A program made the position numbers and the translations under genes. Shown one piece after another: positions 13,801-23,494 of a DNA stretch of 64,000 nucleotides (position 1 is its first letter; each line of letters starts with the position of its first letter). The stretch comes from Nectonema munidae (taxonomy: Eukaryota; Nematomorpha; Nectonematoida; Nectonematidae): contig JAUIRK010000898.1 in assembly GCA_030549495.1 (NCBI GenBank), positions 1,674,001 to 1,738,000 on the forward strand. Direction: 5' to 3'. The notes under the pieces were generated by a model. It saw only the letters and a program-made list of their open reading frames with translations, was not told where the DNA came from and did no database searches.

Positions 13801-16767
13801 ATTTTAACAACGATCCAATACTTTTTTTTATTTATTTGAGTGTGTTAACATCTATTCCAATCTCAAGTATGCTTATCTGAGCCTGTTTCCAAATATTTTA
13901 ACAGTATGTATCTAGTGTTCTTAACTGGTGAAGGTACAGGACTTGCTATAGCTGTTTGAATAACTCTTACTTCTCAATTTAAAAATAATATTATTTGCGT
14001 TAAAAACTCCTCATCAAATATACTTCAAGCCATTAAAATAACCATATGCCGCGCCTTGACGATGTGCAAGAGGCCTTCACCCTTGTTTCCCACTAGAGGG
14101 CCCAAATAGCTCTCAAACAGGTAAATAAGTTTCCGAGAAAAAAGAACCCTCGCATAAATAAGTCAGAGTACGGCCTAAATATTTTTAACGATTTAAAAGT
14201 TGAATTTTTCAATAATTAAATTGATCAACTCATTATCATTTACGTGATATTGGATGAATTGTCACCTAATGAGTTATCAGTACATAAAATTTTGATCTTA
14301 ACAGAAGTAATTTTCTTTTTCTTTAGCTCAAATTTAGCTTTGCAATATAATGACATCTCAGTATTGGAGAACTTTCATATATTTGAAACATTTTCGTTTA
14401 TGAAAGCTGATGAATTCAACATACTGAAGGGCCTGGAAACTAAAACATATAGGTATTTCACACTTTTGAAGTAAAGGGTACTTCATAAAATGATCTATTT
14501 TAGAGAATTTCGTGCTCTCGTTATAAAAATGGTGCTTGGAACTGATATGTCAAATCACTTTGAGCAAATCAAAAAAATCAAAGCTTCTTTGTTGATTTCA
14601 GAAAAGTTTTAGAATGTCTACTATCCTTTTCAAATAGATGCTTACGTATTATCTTCTTTTAGAATTGAAATGCACCAACTACTCACACTATTAGTTCATA
14701 CATGTGACATTAGCCATCCAGCCAAACCTTGGAAAATGCATGAAAAGTGGACGAACAATTTATCAGAAGAATTTTTTGCACAGGTATCAATTATTGTACT
14801 GATTGAAGAACTTTTTTACATCACAAGTCCTTAACGAGAGATCTTAAAGCTGTAAGCGATTTTCCGGGCAAATAAGTGTTGCGTGGTTGTGCATTTTTAG
14901 AGGAATTAACTGTATTTTCGGCATCTTAGTTGATGTGGAATATAAACGAAAGCACATAAGATGAGTTTAACTCGCTTCATACATCGGGGATCAGAGAACG
15001 ATCTTATTGTTGTACGTATCTAGTTTGCCAATAAAACATCTTTTGTCAGCGAGTTTTGATGTCTTTGTTTTATTGCGTGTGTTACCTTCAAATTTAGAGA
15101 ATTGTTATAAAAAAACTGAATAAGGTAAAGAGGCATCAATTTTTCCCATATTTTAAAGGCCGTACAGAATAAAAGTATTTGATGTGTTTTGACTAAATTT
15201 TCATAACTTCATCAATCAGCTTCACAACTGCTACCTCATCAACACAACATCTATAATAATTAACTTTACTCATTTTATTTTTATTCTTTCTTTGAGTAGT
15301 TGGAGGGGATGCATCCACCCATCCCGTTCTCCAAATACATACCTGGGGCTTCATACATAAAAAGTTCTCCCTGACTTAAAGATGACTGTAGATTGTAGAA
15401 GTTTGCCTAAACAGAGAACTAGTACTAAACTTGGACTTCTTTTACACAAACTTTATAAAAGAAGACTACCGGTTTTAGAATAAGTGCTATTAGGATTCAA
15501 AAGATGACCTTATTGACTTTAAACTGCCTTAGTTATTAAGTTAAAGTTAGTTAGTTGTATAACACTAGAAATGTCCGTTAGGTCATTAAATCCATTTTGA
15601 ATTCATGTTTTTTTATTTCATTGTTTTACAAGATTGAATATTTGAAATATTTTTATCAAACACTTACATTCATTATTTCATTTCATTTTTTGAAAAAATG
15701 TTACATTATAAAATTTGTTTAAAATGTTCAAAGTATTTGGCTTTAAAATCTTTTCTTATTTATATTTTCAATAAAAATTTTACTTTTTCCTTTTTCAAAA
15801 ATATTTAAAACGATCGTTCCTTTGCGTCAATTGTGGCTTTATTTTATTTTTTGTGCCACCTTTACAATATCCATTTTATATTTCACTATTCACCAAATGA
15901 TATCTCAAACAATTGGAATTTTGTACAACTTTCAACATTTAGTCGTTTTATGAGATAAGAGTATTGGTCGATATTTTGCCTACCTCTACATTTTGACCTA
16001 GTACGGTCTTCAAGTATATAGCGCATGCAAAGTTAGACAACTTACCACGAATAAATAGTATATCTATCAAATAATAAAAATCAATTTGAAATTAAAGAAA
16101 CGAATTGTAATTTTCTTTTAACATTCCATAAGGTATCTGGGTTTTGAGTCATATGGCGTTAAATCTCACACTAGCAAATTGATCTCTGTATTCACGTCTA
16201 GATATCTTTCAAAAATTTAAGAAAATATCTTTTTTAGGTGTAAATTGAGGGAATTTATTTTTTAATTTCATTATTATTGGAAGGATAAGTTGTCCAAAAA
16301 CGTCCAAGTTATACTTTTACATCCTGACAGTTCAGTTTAGTGAGAATGTTGGATTGAAATTTAGGTAGACTTAATTTTATGAAAGCGCGTTTCAGTTCAG
16401 CGTCAAAATTTCGCCCTATATTAACGTGATTGTTAAGGGAGAAGAAGAGTTGCGATTGAACTTGCCCTACTCGCCTTTGTGCGACAAAAAGACAACTCAC
16501 ATATCAGAATCGCAAATCGGTATTTTACTCCATAACTCGTTCGATTTGTAGATAACATCCTTAAAATGTTTAGGTTTTATTGACTACATAGTGCAACCCT
16601 GTTTCAAAGTTCTCGATGATGTATTAAAAACAGTATTGAATCCAATGCAAAAACGTCCATCTTTCATAAACGCAAACGTCTACCTTCCAAACATATACGA
16701 AGAAAATACAGACAACTCTATCGAAAGCATATCCTCAACTCTAAGTTTAAACAAAACAGACGCGTAA
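1863..16767 (+). CDS. PDE1-like cyclic-nucleotide phosphodiesterase, 11 exons
   Basis: Homologue of calcium/calmodulin-dependent PDE1, which hydrolyses cAMP and cGMP. Exons read by eye: 1863-1985, 2044-2232, 3499-3562, 4576-4692, 9947-10087, 10153-10253, 14327-14452, 14504-14605, 14663-14783, 15300-15363 and 16574-16767. All introns are GT-AG and all phases join, giving about 446 residues. The PDE1 N-terminal region (DDVQKWLSNTFTKK, FKSVANAIRAGITVEK) precedes the catalytic domain. Metal and acid residues are kept: YHNVIHAADV (exon 5), IHDYRHTGRTNNFH (exon 6), YNDISVLEN (exon 7), MVLGTDMSNHF (exon 8) and CDISHPAKPW (exon 9). The joint between exons 10 and 11 reads KS-FIDYIVQP where PDE1 has SQIGFIDFIVEP, so the purine-clamp glutamine is absent in this model. 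Donors of exons 4, 8 and 10 are weak. The 5' end is uncertain: an ATG at 1807 could open exon 1, or exon 1 could be an internal exon with acceptor TTTTCAAG. Confidence 0.9.
2383..3001 (-). mobile_element. tRNA-derived SINE, split by a hAT MITE
   Basis: Read on the minus strand, the outer parts (3001-2986 and 2510-2383) join into one SINE about 145 bp long. It has a box-A-like stretch (GTAGGATTGGTTAGATGCTG), a box B (GGGTTCGATG) and a 3' body around GAGGCGCATTCTGCCTTTAA. It matches the copy at 29.05 kb almost base for base along its length and is related to the copy at 61.33 kb. A 467-bp hAT element sits inside box A. The SINE lies in an intron of the PDE1-like gene in antisense orientation. 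Confidence 0.8.
2511..2977. mobile_element. Non-autonomous hAT element with perfect 8-bp target duplication
   Basis: The ends are perfect inverted repeats, CAGTGGTTCCCAACC at 2511 and GGTTGGGAACCACTG ending at 2977. Both flanks carry ATCTAACC (2503-2510 and 2978-2985), the 8-bp duplication expected of hAT. The interior is AT-rich with no open frame of note. The right end carries short direct repeats of CCATGGACCCC. The clean duplication means this insertion is younger than the SINE it split. Confidence 0.93.
3002..4575. other. PDE1-like introns: no further feature seen
   Basis: Apart from the two small exons at 3499-3562 and 4576-4692 at its edges, this is AT-rich intron sequence. I see no second gene, no inverted-repeat element and no RNA gene. 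A short open frame at 3979-4185 resembles nothing I know. Confidence 0.5.
4693..5480. other. Intron start with a degenerate GT-rich patch
   Basis: AT-rich intron with a GTGTGTGCAAGTG / TGTGTGTATGGGAG type low-complexity patch at about 5250-5325. Nothing gene-like is visible. Confidence 0.45.
5500..7430 (-). mobile_element. Decayed multi-copy transposon-like protein gene
   Basis: Three minus-strand stretches match, in order, a multi-copy arthropod protein family that I know only from uncharacterised repeat-like predictions. The N-terminal part near 7336-7097 has a cysteine-containing CICKC segment followed by LVWIKSQREKQ. The middle (6534-6085) contains WKYLQAI, LPHSRWMTCSMRCLLLYVSE and WITQVYLPMFFLK. 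The C-terminal part (5890-5522) contains WWAHPENVLVSLL and RPFKIPSTFNLNA. Between the blocks the frame is lost, and a MITE sits between the last two. No terminal repeats were identified, so calling it mobile rests on the family's high copy number. It lies in a large intron of the PDE1-like gene, in antisense orientation. Confidence 0.6.
5945..6071. mobile_element. piggyBac-type MITE inside the decayed gene
   Basis: TTAA flanks (5941-5944 and 6072-6075) bracket a 127-bp element starting CCCATTTACGACC and ending ATGG. Its left part is nearly identical to the element at 23005-23134, including the GTTCC-TATTTT-GGAAC palindrome. The right end is T-rich and worn. It interrupts the transposon-like coding relic. 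Confidence 0.75.
7440..8236. other. AT-rich intron, nothing identified
   Basis: Long AT-rich stretch in the 5.3-kb intron. I find no coding, inverted-repeat or RNA structure beyond short A/T runs. Confidence 0.45.
8243..8320. repeat. Tigger/pogo-like terminal hairpin
   Basis: CACTAGAACCTACGTTTTACG, then GGCACGGGACCG, then CGTAAAACGTAGG forms a 13-bp hairpin (CCTACGTTTTACG / CGTAAAACGTAGG). Termini of this form, with a GGGACCG core, are typical of Tigger/pogo elements. No transposase or opposite end was found nearby, so it is probably a solo end or a MITE remnant. Confidence 0.45.
8600..8790. repeat. Imperfect inverted repeat encoding coiled-coil heptads in both directions
   Basis: The right arm (about 8697-8780, + strand) reads KERLEKDILKLKKDKLELEK and ends shortly after at TAA. 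The left arm, read on the minus strand (about 8665-8590), gives LRKDKLELKKDNFKLKRDNL before a stop. So the arms are inverted copies of the C-terminal end of some Lys/Glu/Leu-rich coiled-coil reading frame. The parent element or gene is not identified. Confidence 0.5.
8806..8880 (+). repeat. Dispersed repeat piece, second copy near 21.95 kb
   Basis: The stretch with ATATGCTGGGGGTATATTAT and GCGTTTTGCCTAATTTTG recurs in reverse complement at about 21950-22010 (CGAAAATAGGTAAAACGC, AACACCAGCATATAG). Family unknown. Confidence 0.45.
8950..9946. other. Rest of intron before exon 5, nothing identified
   Basis: AT-rich sequence. A 72-codon open frame (8943-9161) has no family resemblance that I recognise. 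Confidence 0.4.
10537..10560. repeat. TAACA pentanucleotide microsatellite
   Basis: About four perfect copies of AACAT in a row in the intron after exon 6. A separate AAATA/AATC tetranucleotide patch lies near 10990-11020. Confidence 0.7.
11130..11340 (-). mobile_element. LINE fragment, extreme C-terminus of reverse transcriptase ORF
   Basis: The minus strand reads YSTSSSLFNAAPRSLRN and then EFKRNLFTHYL before a stop. This is the shape of the ORF2 tail of many LINEs (FF..A..LWNSLP..LR...S...FK..L...Y). The segment is richer in GC than its surroundings. It is only about 200 bp and 5'-truncated, a common LINE outcome. Clade not assigned. Confidence 0.55.
11577..11706. mobile_element. Worn piggyBac-type MITE
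   Basis: The left end AAACCCATTTACGATCAATG matches the TTAACCCATTTACGACCAATG ends elsewhere in the window and is followed by a TTCC-CAAA-GGAA palindrome. The right end is probably the GTTGGGTTAG near 11697-11706. The TTAA flanks are mutated. Confidence 0.45.
12519..12640. mobile_element. piggyBac-type MITE, intact ends
   Basis: TTAA at 12515-12518 and 12641-12644 flank a 122-bp element. Its ends CCCTTTGAGGACC and GGTCCTCAAATGG are inverted repeats. A GTCAC-GA-GTGAC palindrome follows the left end. An internal hairpin pairs CGTCTGCTTT with AAAGCAGACG. It lies in an intron of the PDE1-like gene. Confidence 0.85.
12650..14320. other. Intron 6, remainder
   Basis: AT-rich with no identified element. 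The 92-codon frame at 13181-13459 and the 78-codon minus-strand frame at 13574-13810 resemble no family I know and are not part of the PDE1 reading. Confidence 0.4.
14784..15299. other. Intron 9
   Basis: Sequence between the exon ending EEFFAQ and the exon starting LEGMHPPIPFS. No element recognised. Confidence 0.45.
15364..16573. other. Intron 10
   Basis: AT-rich sequence searched for a missing micro-exon encoding the PDE Q-loop; I did not find a convincing one. In frame with the last exon, the bases just upstream of its predicted start read CLGFIDY after a possible acceptor at 16550-16551. No in-phase GT donor exists in exon 10 to use it. Confidence 0.4.
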
Positions 16768-19700
16768 TTCATATGTGTGTAAGTCTTTCCCGCTTTACTT
16801 CACGTTTTCATCTTTTTAATCAGGTTCAAGAAACCTTGGGAAAACTGGCTAAAAACAAACAAGAACATCTGGAAGTCAAAAATTAAAAGTAACCATTTTT
16901 CTTAAGCTCTTTTCCTTTGTAAGAAATGGGAAAAATTTAGCACTTCACATTTCTTTTAAGTTCTATCTTGAGTTTGGAAATTTTCTTAATAAGTTTTCTA
17001 CATTTTGCGAATAAATTTTGTGCATATGGCCTAGAACTAATAATTATAAATAATTAATATTCATTATTTTTGTTCAAGGTAAGTTAGCTATACTCAAAAA
17101 AACTCATCTTTTTTTATTAATGTCAAAATTTTATTGTTAAATGTTATCTATATTCTTTGAAGTAATAGTTTCTTAAATGGTCTAAGTTTCTAAATCGTAG
17201 AACATAGCGAGTAGCATATGAATTGTCTCTTCTGCAAATGACTAATTAGGATAAAGAGAACATAGGATATAGAGATTAAGGCACTCTGATCGTAACCTTT
17301 TTTAGATTTAACTCCTCCAAAAATTTAAGAAATGTTTCTCATAAGTAGTTGGACCAAAAACGAAGATTTTACTTGACTTTCTTTTTGTACTCGCAAGTTA
17401 ATCAAATCCACTTTCAGAGGAGATGTGTGTGCTTGTTTTGAATTCCAGCATTCTGCTTCACTGAGTCTACTTTGACGAGCAGGGGTCAATTGTGAGCCAT
17501 CGATGGAAACATTTCGCTGTATTATATTTATGGTAATCCAATCAAATATTCTGCCGAAATTGTTATTTTAGTCGAAGCAATTATATTATCTTTTTAGATT
17601 GAACAAATCATTAACATGAAAGAGATAAAAATGTTGTTAGGAGCTAAAAAGATAAAGTTAGAAAGTTTTCCACACTTTCTTCTACTTAAAAATTGTTTTC
17701 CATCCAAATTTTAAATCGATCGTACGTTAAGTACTTCGGTTCTGCGAACCAGAGCATTTTTCATTAACTTAAAAATACTGATTACTAGAACATACACCTT
17801 TGTTTTTAATTCATTTGTGGATTTAATCATTCTGTTGATATCAGAGTTGGACAAGTTACGCCCGCCAAAGATTTTTATGCCGTGCGCTAAGATAAAGTTA
17901 CTATTTCAAGTTATTCCAGCTCATTCACCGTTACTACACGATCATTGATTGGTTCAAAGTATTTCAACTAAAATGGTGTTCTTTTTTCTATATCTCATTA
18001 TTATTTTTAAAAGAAAATTTTATAATTACATTTTCTTATAAATCTTTAAACATTCTATCTGACTCCACACATTTTTTGATCATTTATGTTGTCCAAATTT
18101 TAAAGCTTTAGATTTGATATTTGAATATTTTTTCATGTTTAAATTTTTAAAAAAGTTTGTTTTCTATCAAAATGTTTATTGCAACGCATATAATTGTAAA
18201 TGTAGCTCCAATATGGAAAAGGGCAAATAGGCAATTCCAAAAATAGCAAAGAAAAATATTTTTATTATAAACAAGCATCAAAAATATAGTTAGAATATTC
18301 GTTGCATTTCCCCATTTATAGCAACAAATTTTGCACTTTCTATCTTTTTTTTCTACGAAGTTAGTTACTTGGCATCTTTTTCTTTTCTCGAGTTCCACTG
18401 TAGGAAAGGCTTAGCGTGCCTGTTTTAAGAAAGTCACATCTTTAAAACAAGTTTTATTTCATGTTTAAGTTTATCGTGCTTTCTTCGAGTCATATATTCG
18501 CCAACAAGTTGAAAGTCAGGGTTTTGAAGAAATTTATATCGATTTATTTCTTGTTTACCTTGAAAAAAAGTGAGCATTTATACCTACCAAATTTTTATCA
18601 ATTTAGTGAACAATTTGAAAATTACTATGAGATTTCAGGGGATTATATAAGGTCACAGCCGTGATGTGAAATACCAAATTATCATATCATCATCAAACAT
18701 CACTGTTTTATTCAATATACTTGTATATATTTTACTTTTGGTTACATGTGGTCTGTATATTTTGTTTTTTTATATTTTACAGACTGAAGGAAGAAAAAAG
18801 AAGTCAACAGTCAATCGAAAAGACCCTTTTAAATTCAAAATACTTTTTTGTTTATTCATAATTAAACGTTTTAAAACTGAATACTCATTTTAACTTCTCC
18901 AAAAGCTCAATTCTTCACATTCATTGGCTCTTTGAGGCTTAAAGAATCGCTACCCTTTTAACAAATTTGTTCTATTGAAATGTAAATAAAATTTTTGTAA
19001 AAAGTAAGAGAGATGTGAGTAAGCAAACTTTCATCATGAATGATGTTAAAAAGTAAAATTTTTTATTTCAGAAATTTTCAAAATTGCATTGTCCTTCATT
19101 AACCTATAATAATGCCTACAACAAATAATGCCATGGGTTATATTTAGAATTCAGTATTTGTTAATCTTTCTATTGCATGCATGGCATATTCATTGTTAAA
19201 CCCAGTGTTTCTTTAACTTTTTCTACTCAACGCCTGCGTAGACATTATTTTTTCAAAAATGCCTCCCAAGACCACTTTATTTCAAAAAAAGCCTTTTTTA
19301 TTTAAAAAATATAATTTAATATGCATTTAATTTCTTTCACAATAAACAAAATGCATAAAAATTTGAAAATTGATGGAAAATATAATGGAAAAAACCATTA
19401 AATATTTTTTCATATGATATTTAGATTTCGTGTTTATCTTCCAAATTTTGACGTTAGATTTTTAATGAAAGTAATTTTAATATCACCACTTTCACATTTA
19501 TCATAAGGCTTGTAGAAATTAAAATGTCATATGCGAAAAGCAATAAAAGTATCTTAGGCATTCCCAAATAGTGAGTAGAGTATTTTAGCTTTTTTATATT
19601 AAAAATTGATTATTACTTTTTTTATAAAACAATTTAATCTCTTCATTTAATTTTTTGCCAATGAGTGTTTGTTAATCAGATGTAATTCGCAGAAAAAATC

Positions 19701-19990
19701 AAAAAATTTATTTAGCGTAAAATATTTTAGGAAACATGTTCAAAATTTTAGGAACTATATCATATAAATTATCCCAAACGTGTCTGTGTTTCGATCAAGA
19801 GAAAACATTTAGTCGTAAACCGGCATGTCAATAAGAAGTGGGGGAAGGGATAAACCTCACCTCAAATTTATTCCTTGGAAGTGCCTTTAAACATATAAAT
19901 GTATACAGTTTCTTGCCCTCTTCCCCTGTGCTTAGAGTGCTAGCCGTTCGTAAATTTCTGCAGCGGCTATGAGAATTCCAAAACGCTACC
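16768..19990. other. Intergenic, AT-rich
   Basis: The 3' flank of the PDE1-like gene. The only hint of an element is a hAT-like end, CAGTGTTTCTTTAACTTTTT, near 19204 with no partner found. Short frames at 18147-18893 are AT-rich and unconvincing. Confidence 0.4.
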
Positions 19991-19999
19991 TTATAGATG

Positions 20000-20390
20000 C
20001 GGTAATACTCATTATATGAATCATCTAGAACTATAGATGTATTATCTCTTATCCAAATCCACAGAAGCGAATTATCCACAAAAAATTCACATCCTCTTAA
20101 CATCCTCATCCGTGGATCATTTAAGTTTAACATCCGGAATAACATCGTCATCCGCTATTTTCAAACAATTTTCTTTTTTCTATATACCGCAAAGTTTTTT
20201 TAGGAATTTTTGAATTTTTATGATAAATATTTCTTTTTGATAATAGATAGACATCTTTTTTCTTTTTTCAAATTACTTTTTTTTTCTCTAAATTTTTAAG
20301 AAGTATAAAACTTGCGTTGCTAAAAAATTTATTCTGACATCTGCTTCCGTGGATAAAAAAAATCACATCCGATATATCTCTAGTTAAAAC
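20000..20390 (+). repeat. Dispersed repeat A, copy 1
   Basis: Shares a long collinear match with 44.29-44.62 kb. Common blocks include GAATTAT, ATTTAAGTTT.AACATCC, CTATA..GCAAAGTTTTTTT, CTCTAAATTTTTAA.AAGTA and TCTGACATCTGC followed by a GGATA block. Flanking TATCC/GGATA motifs suggest a DNA-transposon MITE, but no clear inverted ends were established. Confidence 0.55.
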
Positions 20391-20399
20391 CTAGAAATC

Positions 20400-21026
20400 G
20401 TAGAAGGATCGTTATATTTGAAAGAGAAACTTGGCTTTATTCTCTAGATACTGCAAATGAAGATGGATCAGAAACTCGCTTTCGAAACATAATCCGTTGC
20501 ATGTGAGCCAAAAGTTTCATGAAGCGAGATAGTTTTTCTTTTTTAATTAATGCAAAGTATAAACATTTCATATAATATGTAATTACAGATACAATATATG
20601 TAAACTACAGCGATGGAATAAACCTAGTAGGGGTGAAGGGGATGTCGTACCTTCCACCTAAATTTATATTTTTTATAAATTTTTTGTCTTTTTTATAATA
20701 AACAATCTAAAATATAAGTCCTAAAAGTGGGAGCGTCTCCTAAATTTGTTTACCTAATACCATGGCTGTTGAAATACCACAAAATTAAAAAAAGAAAGAA
20801 GCATTAGGGTATAATTTTCAAGTACCTGAATCAAAGAACGGACCGCAAGGCGATTCAAAAGCAAAATTTTTAATTTCTAAAGGAAAGCATCTATAAAGTT
20901 TTTTTCCAAGCTTTAAAATGGTTTAGTCAACTCGCACCAAAAGTAAATCACCTCATCTGCATTTCAAACTCGCCTTAGTTAAACTACCAATTCGCTCTAG
21001 TCGAACTATAAACTTGCTTAAGTTGT
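20400..21026. other. Intergenic, nothing identified
   Basis: AT-rich sequence with repeated short phrases (AACTCGC, AATTCGCT, AACTTGCT around 20930-21015). These may be a degenerate tandem array, but no clear unit is visible. Confidence 0.35.
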
Positions 21027-21034
21027 GCTACTAG

Positions 21035-21259
21035 CATGGGCGTCCATTGAACGCTTTCTAGGGTGTTTCAAAATTTTGTCCAATTTTTTTCCAATTACTA
21101 AAACTTCAATAAAGGACTAAAACTTTTTTTCTTTGTAATTTTTTTTTCTTTGAATTGTAATTCAAAGTAGGACAATTTTTCAAAAACAATAGCGACAATT
21201 AATATCAATTTTTTAGGGGAGACAGTTGACCTATTTGCCCCAATTAGCGGACGCCCATG
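21035..21259. mobile_element. Short MITE with 8-bp target duplication
   Basis: Ends CATGGGCGTCC at 21035 and GGACGCCCATG ending at 21259 are perfect 11-bp inverted repeats. The flanks are GCTACTAG (21027-21034) and GCTACTAC (21260-21267), seven of eight matching. Size and duplication length suggest a hAT-type element. The interior is T-rich with no coding. Confidence 0.72.
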
Positions 21260-21812
21260 GCTACTACCTATTGAAACAGTCTCTCAACTATAGATTAGGA
21301 ATTCTTTTTAATGAAGTTGGAAACTCTAATCATCTAGCATACTTGTCCATCTCCAAATATAAAAGCAAGTTAAAGGACGCATTGTTCGATCACTATGATT
21401 ATGAATGCAACATTGATAATAATTGCTACACATCCGTAACTAAGTGATTATATGTTTTAATTCTCTGTCATATACCAATATTTTTATATTAACTAAATAA
21501 TATGATTCTTTATTGTATATAATATATATAATACATATTTCAATTAGTAATAATATCAATGTAGTATAAATAGCTTAAATTTATATATCAATTATTCTTT
21601 TAAGCATTTGTGTGTTCTGATAGCGGTTTACCAAGCCTTTGAACACCATGATTACATTCCATACACCTTCTATCTTTATAATTCTGATATTTATGTTATA
21701 TTTTCATTTTTTCCTTTGTTCTTCCTGTATATTCATTATAAAGTGTTTTTTAATAAACTTCTTCTTCTTCAAACTATACTTGAATTATGCACAAAAATAT
21801 AATGCTTATTAA

Positions 21813-21907
21813 ACTCATGAAATAAAAATTGTCTGCTTTAAATATATAAAATGGCGTTGAAAAAGTAAGCCGACGATTAGTCTTAAAAATTATGGTGCCC
21901 AAAAGCG
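21813..21907. mobile_element. piggyBac-type MITE, internally shortened
   Basis: Flanked by TTAA at 21809-21812 and 21908-21911. The interior (TTGTCTGCTTTAAATATATA, then GTTGAAAAAGTAAGCCGACG) matches the element at 12519-12640. The left subterminal part is deleted. Confidence 0.6.
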
Positions 21908-22110
21908 TTAAAATAAATTGACTAATAATGGGGGTACGGGTTATCTATACGTAAACAGATTTTAAGCCAAGAAAAATGCATGAACGAAAATAGGTAAAAC
22001 GCATATAATATAACACCAGCATATAGATTAATAATCCCTTGAAAACTATTTTTTCATTCTTTCTATTTATCTTATATATAATCATATTAAACGTATGTTA
22101 CTATTATATA

Positions 22111-22304
22111 AAAAATAGAAAACGACCAGCAATAATATTTCGGTCATTATGACCTTCTTCAGATATATATGACCTAAAAAAAATTTAATTTTTTGAAAAT
22201 AGATAAAAAAATTTAGGTCATATATATCTGAAGAAGGTCATAGTGACCGAAATATTATTGCTTGTATTTTGTTAAATAAAAGATTTATTCAACGTTTTCT
22301 ATTT
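22111..22304. repeat. Snapback inverted repeat carrying a hammerhead-like core
   Basis: Two arms of about 51 bp (22127-22178 and 22212-22262) are near-perfect reverse complements, separated by about 33 bp. An outer pair (AAAAATAGAAAACG at 22111, CGTTTTCTATTT ending at 22304) extends the palindrome. The right arm on + reads CTGAAGA-A-GGTCA-TAG-TGACC-GAAA, and the left arm on minus gives the same with TAA in the loop. CTGANGA, a closed stem and GAAA is the conserved hammerhead ribozyme core known from Penelope-like elements. Stems I and III are not convincing here. The downstream TTAAATAAAAGATTTATT resembles a retroelement 3' end. Confidence 0.6.
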
Positions 22305-22445
22305 ATTTTCTTTACAACTTTTATTTATTTATGAAGACTCAGCGCCATTTTATCTACATATAAAAAATAGTCTATTTATCTCTTTATTACCATAATTGAT
22401 GCTTTCTTCGCAATGCATTTTGTAAAATTTTTGAAGCTCAATGTT

Positions 22446-22675
22446 TCTAAAGGTCAAAAAGGCCAAAAACCAAAATGGCCAAAACCAAAACGGCCAAAAA
22501 CCAAAACGGCCAAAACCAAAACGGCCAAAAACTAAAACAGCTAAATTAAAAAATGGCCAAAACCAAAACAGTCAAAAATTAAAACAATCAAAATTAAAAT
22601 GGTCAAAATCTATTTTTTATCGGCTTTTGGCCGTTTTGGTTTTGGCCGTTTTGGTTTTTGGCCGTGTTAACTAGG
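22446..22675. repeat. Foldback array of GGCCAAAACCAAAA units
   Basis: The left side holds tandem, drifting units of about 14-17 bp (GGCCAAAACCAAAAC and variants). The right side, about 22624-22670, holds the reverse complement (GGCCGTTTTGGTTTT repeated). The whole can fold on itself. No coding is plausible: the frame across it is a low-complexity Lys/Pro/Gln repeat. Confidence 0.75.
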
Positions 22676-23004
22676 CACCTTTCTAAATTTACCGTGTGGG
22701 TTATTCACGTTAGCGGATTAAAGACGGGTGTTTACGAAAATCCATTTCTCCGTTAAAAAAAACTTTTCAAAAGAATATAAAAGTTAAACTTGAAAATAGC
22801 AATACACTCACTCAAAAAAGGAAGAATCAATTATTGTTGTAAAAGAAGGAAATAGTTATTGTTGTAAAAATAAAATATTTGCGGAGTGTAGTTCAAAATT
22901 TTATGAGTAAAAGTAAGTACTTTGAAAGATCAAACCCTTAAGTGGTTCATAGCCTAAGATTTTAAAGCTGTCTATTGGATTCTTCGACTAATCAGATATA
23001 TTAA

Positions 23005-23134
23005 CCCATTTACGACCAATGTTCCTATTTTGGAACATAAGTAATTTCATCTTCGTCTGCTTTTTTTAATGTCTTTGAATATAAATCGTCTGCGTTTTTT
23101 TAGATATCGTCTGCTTTGCTTGGTCTTAAATGGG
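23005..23134. mobile_element. piggyBac-type MITE, reference copy
   Basis: TTAA at 23001-23004 and 23135-23138 flank 130 bp. The ends are CCCATTTACGACC and GGTCTTAAATGGG. A GTTCC-TATTTT-GGAAC palindrome follows the left end, then CGTCTGC repeats. It is the cleanest member of the ACGACC subtype in the window. Confidence 0.85.
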
Positions 23135-23494
23135 TTAATGGAGAAAGCCTTGATTTATTTGACTTTTTGGTTTCTGAGTGCCTTCCTCATCTGAAAAAAT
23201 AAAAATAACGATTTTGAGTACAGTATATGTAAACAGGAATATTTGCTGGCATAAATGTAAAATATTGTTTTGGTAGTTGTAACATATGCATGCACATGCG
23301 AATATAGTAAAAAAGAATCTCAGTACGTTTTTCTCGTTTGTTTTCTTATAACAATGCAATTTATATATTTAAAGCAGGTGGTTTTCATTTGTTGGAAGGC
23401 CGGTTTTACACGAGTCATTAAAGCAGCGAATTATACTTTAAAAATTTATTGAAAAAGATAAGCAGTTGATTAGTTTAAAAAAACTGTTCTTTAA

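Noticed and set aside
22441-22674. 77-codon Lys/Pro/Gln-rich protein
   Set aside because: It is the translation of a GGCCAAAACC tandem repeat and is not a real gene.
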